From: Frondihabitans sp. PAMC 28766
GTDB taxonomy: Bacteria; Actinomycetota; Actinomycetes; Actinomycetales; Microbacteriaceae
Length of the DNA: 64,000 nt
Direction: 5' to 3'
Assembly: GCF_001577365.1 (NCBI RefSeq)
Contig: NZ_CP014513.1
Coordinates: forward strand, 124,001-188,000
Shown: positions 1 through 8,393 of the stretch, piece by piece
How positions within the stretch are numbered: position 1 is the stretch's first letter
Layout: each line of letters opens with the position of its first letter
Notes under the pieces: generated by a model
Seen by the model: only the letters and a program-made list of their open reading frames with translations
The model's database searches: none
Told to the model about the DNA's origin: nothing
Program-made: the position numbers and the translations under genes

Positions 1-53
1 TCTCGACCGTGACCATTCCGTGACCTGATCGACCCGTTCCCTAGGATGAGCGC

Positions 54-1148
54 ATGTCGAGAGCGAGCGAGCGAGCCGGAGGGCCGAAGCCTCGGATCAC
101 GATCGTGGATGTCGCTCGCGCGGCCGGAGTCAGCAAGGGCGCCGCGTCACACGCCCTCAACGGGCGCCTCGGCGTGTCGGAGGAGACCCGCCAACGCGTG
201 AAGGCGGCGGCCGTCGACCTCGGCTGGTCGCCGAACAGCGTGGCCAGAGCTCTGTCGGGCGCTCGGGCCGGCGCGATCGGCTGGGCCATCGTGCGCAGCG
301 CGAAGTCCGCCACGATCGACCCCTACGTGACGCAGCTCTTCATCGGCATCGAGCTCGGGCTCGCCGACACCGACGTGGCCCTGGTGGTCAAGCTCGTCGC
401 CGATCGCACCGAGGAGGAGGCGCTCTACCGCCGCTGGGCGTCGTCCCGACGGGTCGACGGCGTCGTCGTCACCGACATCGACGCCGACGAGCGGCGTTTC
501 GCCCTCCTCGACGACCTGGGGCTGCCGGTCGCGGCGTTCCGCAGCTATCGGTCGGAGCAGGACGGCGACAGGTCGAAAGCAGGGCGGCAGGATCCCGAGA
601 CGGCGAGCGTCCCGTCCGTCTGGCTGGACGAGCAGCGCGGCGTCGATGTGATCCTGAACCACGCGCACGAGCTCGGCCACCGACGGATCGCCTGGATCTC
701 CGGCGATCCTGTGCGAAGCTCGGTGCTCCTCCGCGAGGTGGCGACGCTCCACTGGGCAGAACAGCACCCCGGTGCCCTGGTGTCGACCGAGTGGACCGAC
801 TACAGCGCGGCCGAAGGCGCCGCGACGGCCGAGCGCCTTCTGCGCCGGGCCGAGCCCCCGACGTTCCTCGTCTTCGACAACGACCTGATGGCTCTGTCGG
901 GCCTCTCGATGTGCCATGCCCTCGGACTCCGGGTGCCGGAGGAGGTTTCGGTCGCGTCGTTCATCGACTCCGATCTCTGCGATGTGGGTGTTCCGCCGAT
1001 CACGGCCCTGCACCACGAGACCGTCGCCTTCGGCGAGCAGCTCGCCACTCGACTCGTCGGAGTCGTCGACGGCGCCGAGACACCCGACGTCGTCGTGTCC
1101 CCCCTCCGCCTGCGGATCCGGCCCAGCACCGGCCCCGCACCCGCCTGA
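54..1148 (+). CDS. LacI-family transcriptional repressor
   Basis: A 364-residue LacI/GalR-type regulator. The N-terminal helix-turn-helix is visible at about residues 14-60 (ITIVDVARAAGVSKGAAS, then the hinge segment VARALSGARAG). It is followed by a periplasmic-binding-protein-like effector domain with the usual HxLGHRRIAWI block near residue 205. It therefore probably binds a sugar or sugar-like effector and represses a transport or catabolic gene. The next gene is a sugar-binding lipoprotein on the same strand, and a perfect AAACCGGTTT palindrome lies at that gene's promoter, only 45 bp after this stop codon, so that is the likely target. The effector is unknown. Confidence 0.93.
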   Translation: MSRASERAGGPKPRITIVDVARAAGVSKGAASHALNGRLGVSEETRQRVKAAAVDLGWSPNSVARALSGARAGAIGWAIVRSAKSATIDPYVTQLFIGIELGLADTDVALVVKLVADRTEEEALYRRWASSRRVDGVVVTDIDADERRFALLDDLGLPVAAFRSYRSEQDGDRSKAGRQDPETASVPSVWLDEQRGVDVILNHAHELGHRRIAWISGDPVRSSVLLREVATLHWAEQHPGALVSTEWTDYSAAEGAATAERLLRRAEPPTFLVFDNDLMALSGLSMCHALGLRVPEEVSVASFIDSDLCDVGVPPITALHHETVAFGEQLATRLVGVVDGAETPDVVVSPLRLRIRPSTGPAPA

Positions 1149-1152
1149 GCCA

Positions 1153-1202
1153 TTGACCCGGTGGCCGAACGGGTGCTACTTTCACCCGAGGTAAACCGGT
1201 TT
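1153..1202 (+). promoter_or_regulatory. Promoter with LacI-type operator AAACCGGTTT
   Basis: A -35 box TTGACC (1153-1158) and a -10 box TACTTT (1177-1182) are separated by 18 bp. A perfect 10-bp palindrome AAACCGGTTT (1193-1202) starts 10 bp after the -10 box, so a bound repressor would cover the transcription start. LacI/GalR proteins commonly bind palindromes with a central CG of this type (family knowledge). The adjacent LacI gene is the obvious binder. The downstream gene has the RBS AAGGAG just before its ATG at 1268. Confidence 0.72.
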
Positions 1203-1267
1203 GGTTCCGCGCCCGACGCGAGTCGGGCCGCACGCATCCGATTGCATCTCAAACGAAGGAGTTTGAC

Positions 1268-2590
1268 ATGAGCGACTCATCGTTCTTCCGCCGCCCGGTG
1301 ACCAGGCGGGCCCTCATCGGCGGTGGCATCGCCACCGCCGCGGCCGCCGCCCTCGCGGCCTGCTCGCCGTCCGGCTCAGGTGGCTCCAAGGCCGCGGGCG
1401 CCGACCTGAAGTTCTGGGACATGGTCTGGGGCACCGGCACGGCCTACACCGCCAAGGCGAAGTCCATCGCCGGTGGCTACAAGCCGACAGGGTCCAATCG
1501 CGGCGTCACCTACCAGTCCGTGCCGTGGGCCAACTGGTACCAGACGTTCACCTCGGCGGCGGCCTCCAAGACGACGCCCGCCGTCAGCACGGGTGCGGCC
1601 TTCCTGCCGTTCGCCTTCCTCGAGCAGGGGTCGGTCGCCCCCGCCGACGACCTCATCGACCTGCTGACGAAGAACGGCACGAACGACTTCCTCCCGGGCC
1701 TCTTGCCCGCGATGAAGACGAAGAAGGGCTACGCGGCGGTGCCGTGGTCGCTCGACCTCCGGGTGCTCTGGTATCGCGAGTCGCTGCTCGAGAAGGCCAA
1801 CGCCGACGTGCCCACCGACTGGGACAGCTTCATCGCCGCCGGCACGAAGCTGCACAAGATCGGCGTGACGGGCCTCGGCATGGCCGGGTCGAGCACCACG
1901 ACCGACGCCCAGCACACCGTCGCGGCCCTTCTGATCAACAATGGCGGTGGTCTCTTCGCCGAAGACGAGACGCCCGACGCGGTCACCGACCGCAACATCG
2001 AGACCCTCGACTTCTTGAACGAGTGCGTGCAGAAGGGCATCATCTACGCCGGTGCCGCCGCGTACACCTCCACCAACCTCGCGACCAGCTGGACGAACGG
2101 CTCGGTCGGCATGGGCTTCAACCAGACCGGCCTCGACAAGACCTTCCCCAAGGCGTCGCAGGATGACGTGAAGGTCGCGAGCCCCCTGACCGGCCCGCAC
2201 GGCGACAAGGGCACCGTCTACTACATCAACCCGCTCATGATGTTCACGACGACCCCGTCGCAGAAGTCGTCGGAGGCCTTCGTCGCCTGGTACCTCGACC
2301 AGATCCACGAGTTCTGGACGAGCGGGGTCGAGACCGACCTCCCGGTCAAGAAGAGCATCACCGACCTCCCCGTCATCCAGAACAACCCCAACCTGGTCAA
2401 GTCGATCAACGAGTGGCAGCCCCTCGGCAAGACGATCGGCGCGAAGGCGCCGTCGGCATTCGCGGCCCTCAATGCCGTCGACGGCGGCAGCGCGAGCGCC
2501 ACCTTCGTGCAGCAGATCATCCAGGGCAAGACGGCCTCGAAACAGATCCTCGAGACGCTGCAGTCCGCCCTCGAGAAGGCGGTCAAGTGA
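1268..2590 (+). CDS. Sugar ABC transporter substrate-binding lipoprotein
   Basis: A 440-residue extracellular solute-binding protein of the sugar ABC type. The N-terminus carries a twin-arginine stretch (VTRRALIGGG), a hydrophobic segment and a lipobox LAAC with Cys32, so it is predicted to be a Tat-exported, lipid-anchored protein. The rest has the two-lobe binding-protein character (for example LRVLWYRESLLEKA and GSVGMGFNQTG). A strong AAGGAG ribosome site precedes the ATG. It is the first gene after the LacI-type operator and overlaps the next gene by GTGA. No permease or ATPase partner lies nearby, so it must use components encoded elsewhere or be an orphan. The ligand is unknown. Confidence 0.92.
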   Translation: MSDSSFFRRPVTRRALIGGGIATAAAAALAACSPSGSGGSKAAGADLKFWDMVWGTGTAYTAKAKSIAGGYKPTGSNRGVTYQSVPWANWYQTFTSAAASKTTPAVSTGAAFLPFAFLEQGSVAPADDLIDLLTKNGTNDFLPGLLPAMKTKKGYAAVPWSLDLRVLWYRESLLEKANADVPTDWDSFIAAGTKLHKIGVTGLGMAGSSTTTDAQHTVAALLINNGGGLFAEDETPDAVTDRNIETLDFLNECVQKGIIYAGAAAYTSTNLATSWTNGSVGMGFNQTGLDKTFPKASQDDVKVASPLTGPHGDKGTVYYINPLMMFTTTPSQKSSEAFVAWYLDQIHEFWTSGVETDLPVKKSITDLPVIQNNPNLVKSINEWQPLGKTIGAKAPSAFAALNAVDGGSASATFVQQIIQGKTASKQILETLQSALEKAVK

Positions 2591-3330
2591 CGTCGGCCCC
2601 GCGTTCGGTCCAGCTCTACTCGGTCAGAGACGCCCTCGCGCACGATCTGGGCGGAACCCTGCGCGCTCTCGCCGCGATCGGCTTCACGAACGTCGAGCCG
2701 TATGGCTTCGTCGACCGGGCCGACGAGTACGCGGCGGCGCTCGGGGAGGCAGGGCTCGTCGCGCCGTCGGCTCATGCCGGTCTCGTGTCGGCGCCCGATC
2801 CTGCCGCCGTGTTCGCGGCCGCGCAGAAGCTCGGCGTGACGACGGTGGTCGACCCGGCCATCCCGGCCGAGCGCTGGACGACACGGTCCGACGTGGTCGC
2901 GAGCGCCACCCGGCTCGGCGAGCTCGCAGCCCAGGCCGCCGACTTCGGGCTGACGGTCGGCTATCACAACCACCAGTGGGAGTTCGAGCCCACGGTCGAC
3001 GGGGCGGTCGCCTTCGAGGTCTTCACCGATGCGCTCGCGCCCGAGGTGGTGCTCGAGATCGACACGTTCTGGTCCACCGTCGGTGGCGCGGACACACCCG
3101 CGCTCCTCCGCTCGCTCGGCGACCGCGTCACCCTCCTGCACATCAAGGACGGCCCGCTGAGCCTCGACGACGACCTCCAGCTGCCGGCCGGGCAGGGCGC
3201 GCTCGACGTGCCCGCGATCCTGGCCGCGGCGCCCACGGCCCTGCGGGTGATCGAGTTCGACGGCTACGTCGGCGACCCCCTGGAGGGCATCTCGGCGTCC
3301 TTCGCCTGGCTCGACGACCACGACCGCTGA
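2587..3330 (+). CDS. Sugar phosphate isomerase/epimerase (TIM barrel)
   Basis: A 247-residue xylose-isomerase-like TIM-barrel protein. The GTG start at 2587 overlaps the stop of the binding-protein gene (GTGA), which fixes the start and implies translational coupling. Family signatures include SVQLYSVRDAL at the N-terminus, VGYHNHQWEF (metal-binding His and Glu region), VLEIDTFW and VTLLHIKDG. Members of this family isomerise or epimerise sugars, sugar phosphates or inosose. The enzyme probably processes the sugar recognised by the upstream lipoprotein and falls in the same LacI-controlled unit. The exact substrate cannot be assigned. Confidence 0.88.
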   Translation: MTSAPRSVQLYSVRDALAHDLGGTLRALAAIGFTNVEPYGFVDRADEYAAALGEAGLVAPSAHAGLVSAPDPAAVFAAAQKLGVTTVVDPAIPAERWTTRSDVVASATRLGELAAQAADFGLTVGYHNHQWEFEPTVDGAVAFEVFTDALAPEVVLEIDTFWSTVGGADTPALLRSLGDRVTLLHIKDGPLSLDDDLQLPAGQGALDVPAILAAAPTALRVIEFDGYVGDPLEGISASFAWLDDHDR

Positions 3331-3363
3331 GCGCTCGGGCGGACGGTCTGATCGAATGGGTGC

Positions 3364-3978
3364 ATGGCCACTCTCATCCGCTTCGCGGACCTGACCCCGG
3401 CACCGTGGGCCAACGGGCTCGGTTCGACGACGGAGATCGCACGCGGCATCGGCTCGGGCCGGCTCGACTCGGGTGGGGCCGACCGGGGTGGTGCCGACTG
3501 GGACTGGCGCATCAGCGTCGCCACGATCGAGGCCGCCACCCCGTTCTCGGCCCTGCCCGGAGTCGACCGCGTCTTGATGGCGCTCGGCCCCGATCCGCTG
3601 ACGCTCATGGTGGAAGGGAAGCAGCACGACCTCCAGCCGCAGGAGACGCTCCAGTTCTCAGGTGAGGACGACGTGCGGCCGGTAGGCGTCGACACGCCCG
3701 GTCGGGACGTCAACCTCATGACGCGTCGCGGCGCCTTCCACGGCAGCCTCCATCTGACGAGAATCCGGAACGGGCTCACCGTCGGCAGCACCCCTGGGAC
3801 GCGGGTCGCACTCATCCTCCTCGAGGGCGCGGGCGTCGTCGCCCAGGAGGGCGAGACGGCGCCAACGCTTCAGCTCGGCCCGCTCGGCACCCTGCTCGGC
3901 GACCCCGGCGAGCCCATGACACTCCTCGGTGCCGCGACCTACGCCCAGGTCACCCTCTGGCCCGCCAACACCGTCTGA
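3364..3978 (+). CDS. HutD/Ves family protein
   Basis: A 204-residue cupin-fold HutD-family protein. Recognisable features are the N-terminal WANGLGSTTEIA motif, the WDWRISVATIE segment and the NLMTRRG segment typical of HutD. HutD proteins often accompany histidine-utilisation genes and are proposed to limit flux or bind an intermediate, but no hut genes are visible here. It starts 33 bp after the isomerase stop and may be the last gene of the LacI-controlled unit, or have its own promoter. A hairpin lies downstream, before the convergent alcohol dehydrogenase. Confidence 0.85.
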   Translation: MATLIRFADLTPAPWANGLGSTTEIARGIGSGRLDSGGADRGGADWDWRISVATIEAATPFSALPGVDRVLMALGPDPLTLMVEGKQHDLQPQETLQFSGEDDVRPVGVDTPGRDVNLMTRRGAFHGSLHLTRIRNGLTVGSTPGTRVALILLEGAGVVAQEGETAPTLQLGPLGTLLGDPGEPMTLLGAATYAQVTLWPANTV

Positions 3979-4018
3979 CCGCACTGACGACACCGCGCCC
4001 CCTGACGGAGAAGGGTTC

Positions 4019-4042
4019 CTCGCGAGCAGCCCGCTGCGCGAG
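4019..4042. terminator. Hairpin between convergent genes
   Basis: CTCGCGAGCAGC (4019-4030) and GCTGCGCGAG (4033-4042) form a GC-rich stem with a 2-nt bulge and a tight loop. It lies between the end of hutD on the plus strand and the end of the alcohol dehydrogenase on the minus strand. There is no T-tract, so a terminator role is inferred from position and stem strength only. Confidence 0.45.
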
Positions 4043-4047
4043 CGAGA

Positions 4048-4989
4048 TCAACCGAAGACGGCGACCAGCCGACCGATGACCTCGCCACGCTGCAGCTTGC
4101 CGATGCCGTCGCCGATCTCGTCGAACGAGATCTCGGTGATGCGCGACGTCAGCTTGCCCTGCTCGATGAGTTCGAGCACCTCGACGAGGTCCTGCTTCGT
4201 GCCGGCCTGTGAGCCGACCAGCTCGATCTCGTTGAGGGTGAGGGTCTGGAGGTCGAGCTCGGCCCTGGCGCGAGCGAGACCGACCTGCACGATGCGACCG
4301 CCTCGGCGCAGCGTCTTGATGGCGCCGTCCGTGGTGGTGCCGAAGCCGGCGAAGTCGACGATGACGTCGAGAGCCTCGTCCGTGAAGTCTTCGATGTCGG
4401 TCGAGACCGCCTTGGCACCGAGCGAGCGCGCGTAGTCGTGCACCTTCTCGTTCTTCTCGGCGACGTAGAGCGTGGCGCCGAGGGCGAGGGCGGCCTGCGC
4501 GCCCAGCGAGCCGAGCCCGCCGAGGCCGATGATGCCGACCTTGGTGCCTTGGCCGACGCGACCCTGCACCTTGACGGCGTGGTACGACGTGAGCCCGGCG
4601 TCGGTGGCCGCAGCGGCCTGATCGAACGGGACGTGCTCGGGCAGCGGCACGACGAGCTTCGCGAGCACCGCGACCTCGTCGGCGAAGCCGCCGTTCTTCT
4701 CGGTGCCGGGGCCGTCCTCGATCGTGGCGGGGATGCCGACGCGCTGCCCGACGCTGAACTCGGTGACGTCGGCGCCGACGGCCGAGACCACGCCGGCGAT
4801 CTCGTGGCCGAGCGTGATCGGGCGGAAGGGTAGGAGCGGGGTCAGTGTGCCGTCGATGAAGCTGACGTCGCTGTGGCAGAGGCCTGCGGCCTTGACATGG
4901 ACGACGATCTCGTCGGCCGCCGGGGTGGGTGCCTCCACCTCGTGGAGGGAGAGCGGGGCGTCGACTTCGGTGAACTGCCAGGCCTTCAT
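4048..4989 (-). CDS. Zinc-type alcohol dehydrogenase lacking the structural-zinc lobe
   Basis: A 313-residue medium-chain dehydrogenase. Catalytic-zinc residues are present: Cys38 in GLCHSD and His62-Glu63 in GHE. The NAD(P)-binding GLGGLGSLG motif is clear at about residues 155-163. The usual lobe with four structural-zinc cysteines (near residues 90-115) is missing: the chain runs from GQRVGIPATIEDGPG straight to NGGFADEV. That explains the short length against about 340 for the family. It likely oxidises an alcohol or reduces an aldehyde; the substrate is unknown. A TetR gene is divergent from it across a 110-bp gap, so that regulator probably controls it. Confidence 0.9.
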   Translation of the reverse strand: MKAWQFTEVDAPLSLHEVEAPTPAADEIVVHVKAAGLCHSDVSFIDGTLTPLLPFRPITLGHEIAGVVSAVGADVTEFSVGQRVGIPATIEDGPGTEKNGGFADEVAVLAKLVVPLPEHVPFDQAAAATDAGLTSYHAVKVQGRVGQGTKVGIIGLGGLGSLGAQAALALGATLYVAEKNEKVHDYARSLGAKAVSTDIEDFTDEALDVIVDFAGFGTTTDGAIKTLRRGGRIVQVGLARARAELDLQTLTLNEIELVGSQAGTKQDLVEVLELIEQGKLTSRITEISFDEIGDGIGKLQRGEVIGRLVAVFG

Positions 4990-5099
4990 GGTGATGTTCC
5001 TTTCGTGAGGTCGGCGACCACTTCGTCGACCGAGTGCATCTTAATGGAACTTGGTACCTAAAACCTGAACCGCACCGGAATGTGCTCTAGCCTCGGTGG

Positions 5100-5708
5100 A
5101 TGACAGACTCTGCCCCCCGCCGCGGTCGCCCGCCGGTCTCGTCACGCGAGGCCCTGGAGGAGGTCGCTTTCGATCTGCTGCTCCGCGACGGCTACGAGGC
5201 CACCACCGTTCAGGCCATCATGGCCGCCGGCTCGGTCGGGCGAACCACGTTCTTCCGCTACTTCGGGTCGAAGGGCGGAATCGTCTGGGGAGAATTCGAT
5301 CGCGCCATCGAGAGACTCCGCGCCTCGCTCGAGTCCGCCCGAGACGTGCCCGTGATGACAGCGGTGATCGACGCGGTCGCCGAGTCGACCCGACTGTCGC
5401 GCGAGGCGGCACCCGACACCTGGCTCGCCCGCTTCCGGGTCTTGGACCAGGATCCCGCCCTCTCGGGCGAAACGGCCGAGCACTGGCGGATCTGGGCCGC
5501 CGAGGTCGCGGGCTACGTCGAGCGGCGACGCGGCCTGCCCGCAGGGTCCGTGGCGACCGCGGCGATCGGGGGAGCAGTCCAGGCGGCCTACGTGGCCGTG
5601 CTGCGGCGGTGGATCGATGGCACCGAGGCGCCCGACCCCGTGATCCTGCGCTCTCATCTCACGCCGGTGGGAGACGCGCTGCAGCACTTCCTCGACGAGA
5701 ACCCGTAG
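5100..5708 (+). CDS. TetR-family transcriptional regulator
   Basis: A 202-residue TetR/AcrR protein. The N-terminal DNA-binding domain ends in the diagnostic VGRTTFFRYFGSKGGIVW block (residues about 42-60), followed by an all-helical ligand domain of typical length. It is divergent from the Zn-alcohol dehydrogenase. The intergenic segment contains the AT-rich stretch TTAATGGAACTTGGTACC, where control sequences for both genes must lie, although no perfect long palindrome is evident. A tandem pair of structured repeats follows the gene. Confidence 0.88.
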   Translation: MTDSAPRRGRPPVSSREALEEVAFDLLLRDGYEATTVQAIMAAGSVGRTTFFRYFGSKGGIVWGEFDRAIERLRASLESARDVPVMTAVIDAVAESTRLSREAAPDTWLARFRVLDQDPALSGETAEHWRIWAAEVAGYVERRRGLPAGSVATAAIGGAVQAAYVAVLRRWIDGTEAPDPVILRSHLTPVGDALQHFLDENP

Positions 5709-5796
5709 CCAGCTCGGCCTCAACGAGGAGGCCGGCCAGAAGCTCGCCGACTCGCTGGGCGAGAACGCGCGCATGTCTGCCCACGAGCCCGTCACG

Positions 5797-5856
5797 CCTT
5801 ACCTTTTCGGCGTATCCGGCCCGTCTCGTGGGTGAGGACGTGCCGAAAAGGTAAGG
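5797..5856. repeat. Nested inverted repeat, copy 1
   Basis: A perfect 15-bp inverted repeat (CCTTACCTTTTCGGC at 5797-5811, GCCGAAAAGGTAAGG at 5842-5856) encloses exactly 30 nt. The enclosed part can form a smaller inner stem. It belongs to a three-copy family in this window (with 5874-5937 and 14123-14182) that shares arm sequence and spacer length. It lies between the convergent TetR and SDR genes, so a 3' RNA-end or bidirectional termination role is plausible. Confidence 0.85.
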
Positions 5857-5873
5857 GTTGGGCCCGTTCCGCT

Positions 5874-5937
5874 CCCCTTACCCTTTCGGCTCGATCTGAC
5901 CGTCTGAACGGTGAGGGTCTGCCGAAAAGATAAGGGG
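5874..5937. repeat. Nested inverted repeat, copy 2
   Basis: A second copy directly follows copy 1: CCCCTTACCCTTTCGGC (5874-5890) and GCCGAAAAGATAAGGGG (5921-5937), again with a 30-nt enclosed segment. That segment contains an inner stem ACCGT-CTGA-ACGGT. The outer arms have two mismatches on the plus strand, but on the minus strand these become G-U wobbles, so the structure would be preserved in a transcript reading out of the SDR gene, whose stop is only 17 nt away. Confidence 0.82.
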
Positions 5938-5954
5938 GGCAGGACCTTCGGGGA

Positions 5955-6773
5955 TCAGCGGGCGGTGAACCCCGCGTCGACCGGCAGCGTGACACCGGTG
6001 ACGTACCGCGCCTCGTCGCTCACGAGCCAGGCGATCGCGTTCGAGATGTCGATCGGCTGCACGATCTCGACCGGCAGCAGGTTCTTCAGCGCGTCACTCA
6101 TGCCGGGGTTGTCGGCGAGATACTTCTGCATCGCGTCGTTCATGACCATCGGCGTGTTCACGCCCGTGGGGTGGACGGTGTTGACCCGGATCATCTGCGG
6201 GGCCAGCCAGTTGGCGAAGGTGCGCATGAGGCCGACGACGCCGTGCTTCGCAGCGGTGTAGCCGCTCGTGGCACCCGTGCCGTCGCCTCCTGCGCCGCTC
6301 AGGCCCTGCGTCGAGCTGGTCAGAACGATCGCACCGCCCTGGCCCTTCTCGATCATCGACGGCACCGCGGCCTTGACCGTGTTGTAGACGCCGAAGAGGT
6401 TGGTCTCGACGACGTCGCGGAAGGTCTGCGCGTCGTCGCCGGTTCCGCCCTGCGGCGCGATGCCCGCGTTGGCCAGGATGATGTCGATCGGGCCCAACTC
6501 GGCGACACCCTTCGCGGCCGCGTCGACGAGCGCTTGATAGTCACGGGTGTCGGCCTGGATCGCGACGATGCGCCGATCGAGCGCCTCGATCTGCGAGACG
6601 GTCTCGTGCAGGTCTTCGGGTGTCGACATCGGATAGGGGACGGTGTCGATCTGCGCCGCGATGTCGACGGCGATGATGTCGGCGCCCTCTTTGGCGAGGC
6701 GGAGCGCGTGGCTTCGACCCTGGCCGCGAGCGGCGCCGGTGATGAAGGCGACTTTGCCCTCGAGGTTTCCCAT
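5955..6773 (-). CDS. Mycofactocin-coupled short-chain dehydrogenase/reductase
   Basis: A 272-residue SDR closely matching the mycofactocin-associated (carveol-dehydrogenase-like) subfamily. It has the [20 protein letters not shown] nucleotide-binding start, the [20 protein letters not shown] insertion typical of that subfamily, LANAGIAP, and the catalytic Ser and YTAAKHG segment. Such enzymes hold NAD tightly and need mycofactocin for turnover (family knowledge), oxidising terpenoid and other alcohols. The start at 6773 is chosen because the GAGAGG ribosome site lies just upstream; an in-frame start at 6845 would add 24 unconserved residues. No mycofactocin biosynthesis genes are in the window. 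Confidence 0.9.
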   Translation of the reverse strand: MGNLEGKVAFITGAARGQGRSHALRLAKEGADIIAVDIAAQIDTVPYPMSTPEDLHETVSQIEALDRRIVAIQADTRDYQALVDAAAKGVAELGPIDIILANAGIAPQGGTGDDAQTFRDVVETNLFGVYNTVKAAVPSMIEKGQGGAIVLTSSTQGLSGAGGDGTGATSGYTAAKHGVVGLMRTFANWLAPQMIRVNTVHPTGVNTPMVMNDAMQKYLADNPGMSDALKNLLPVEIVQPIDISNAIAWLVSDEARYVTGVTLPVDAGFTAR

Positions 6774-6948
6774 TGGTTCGATCCTCTCGATGTGAGCGCG
6801 CCCGCCATCGATGGGGATGAGCGGTCGTTGCTCGTTTTGTGGCACTCAGTGCCGAATCGAGTTCAGGCTAACCCCGCGCGCTGTGAGTGGCAAGGGTCAC
6901 GGCCGAGCCTTTGCCGCCGACCCGCGCGGTCGAACCCTCGCCGGCCGC

Positions 6949-8247
6949 TCAGCCCTGCCGAAAACGCGCGTCGATGCGCGGCGGCGCGAAGACCTCGTCG
7001 AGCACGAGGTCGACGGCCCCGCGCACACTGCTCTCGGTCGGCGAGGTGCTGACCCGCACCTCGAGGCTCTCCGCGACGAGCGGCAGGCACCGGCTGTAGA
7101 GCTCACCGCGGATAGCCGCCACGAGATGCGGCGCCCCGGCCAGAGCGCCGGCGACGACGACCGTGCGCGGGTTGATGAAGTTGACGATCCCCGCGAGACT
7201 CCGACCGATGTGCACGCCGCTCTCGCGGAGCACGGCCACGACATCAGGATCGCCGTGCGCCGCCAGTTCGACGATCTGGGCCGGAGTTTCGACGTCGTGG
7301 CCGAGCGCCTGCAGGCGTGCCGCGATGGCTCGACCGCTCGCCACCGACTCGAGGCAGGCCGGAATGCCGCACGTGCAGCCGACCGCGGGTGTCCCGTCGA
7401 CGGTCGAGTGGCTGAACTCGCCGGCGGCGCCGCTCGCGCCTCGGTGCAGCCGGCCTCCGCTGATGACGCCCGCGCCGATGCGTGTGCCGATCTTGATCGC
7501 GACGAGCTCGGCCGGCACAGACCCGGCGTCGCCCGCCGCGGAGCCGAAGCCCGAGCCCGAGCCCGAGCCCGACCCAGCGCCAGCGCCAGCGCCAGCGCCT
7601 GCGCCGGAACCAGACCTCGCACCGGTCGGCCGCTCGGCGAGCGCGATCAGGTTGCCGTCGTTCTCGATCAGGACGGGGGCGTCGGTGTGGTGAGCGAACA
7701 GCGAGGGCAGATCGGCGCCGTCCCACGCAGGCTGGAAGGAGGGCGTGCGGATCCTGCCGCTCGGGTACTCCACCGGAGCAGGCACGCTCACGGCGATGCC
7801 GCGCAGCTCGGGCCGAGCTCGCCCGTCACCACGACTCTCGCGAAGCCGCTCGAGAACCGCCCAGATCGCGTCGACCGTCTCGGCCGGATCAGCGGACACC
7901 AGGATCTCTCCGCTCGCGTCGTCGTCGGCCACCGCTCGCCCGGCCAGGTCGCGGACGGCGATGCGCACGTGGTGCGCGCCGAGGTCGATGGCAGCGACGA
8001 CGCCGGCCGAGGGGTCGATCTCGAGGCGGCGCGCTCGGCGACCGCCCGTTGATCCTGCCGCCCCGATCTCGCGGAGCAGCCCGAGCTCGAAGAGCCCCTC
8101 GACCCGAAGCGACACCGTCGACGGCGCGAGACCCGTCACTCGCACGAGCTCAGCCCGCGACGTCGCAGCCCCGGATCGAATGAGACGGAGGACATCGCCG
8201 GGCGATCCGGGGCTGAACGCCTGATCGCCGTATCGAGGGGTGGTCAT
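6949..8247 (-). CDS. ROK-family transcriptional repressor
   Basis: A 432-residue ROK protein: an N-terminal winged helix (TSRAELVRVTGLAPSTVSLR, residues about 29-48) followed by a sugar-kinase-like ROK domain. The zinc motif is visible as CTCGIPACLESVASG. ROK repressors respond to sugars or amino sugars, so control of the divergent chitinase is a reasonable inference. An odd feature is a low-complexity Gly-Ala then Gly-Ser run of about 22 residues in the middle of the ROK domain (encoded at 7543-7610), an unusual insertion from short tandem repeats. The 146-bp gap to the chitinase start is AT-rich and holds both promoters. Confidence 0.9.
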   Translation of the reverse strand: MTTPRYGDQAFSPGSPGDVLRLIRSGAATSRAELVRVTGLAPSTVSLRVEGLFELGLLREIGAAGSTGGRRARRLEIDPSAGVVAAIDLGAHHVRIAVRDLAGRAVADDDASGEILVSADPAETVDAIWAVLERLRESRGDGRARPELRGIAVSVPAPVEYPSGRIRTPSFQPAWDGADLPSLFAHHTDAPVLIENDGNLIALAERPTGARSGSGAGAGAGAGAGSGSGSGSGFGSAAGDAGSVPAELVAIKIGTRIGAGVISGGRLHRGASGAAGEFSHSTVDGTPAVGCTCGIPACLESVASGRAIAARLQALGHDVETPAQIVELAAHGDPDVVAVLRESGVHIGRSLAGIVNFINPRTVVVAGALAGAPHLVAAIRGELYSRCLPLVAESLEVRVSTSPTESSVRGAVDLVLDEVFAPPRIDARFRQG

Positions 8248-8393
8248 GGGGGGATCCTATGCCGATGCCCTGTCGATAATCGTACAAAGTGTTGTTTATT
8301 TAGGTGTAAGTCGTTTGTTATTCGCCTTGAAATCCGCTGGAAACAGATCGAAGATGACAATTGTCGAAAGATTCAACGAAGAGAGGATCGACA

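Noticed and set aside
5709..5796. Coding-like tail after the TetR stop (LNEEAGQKLADSLGENARM)
   Set aside because: It may be the end of a lost gene, but it has no start, no partner sequence and is too short to assign, so it is not listed as a feature.
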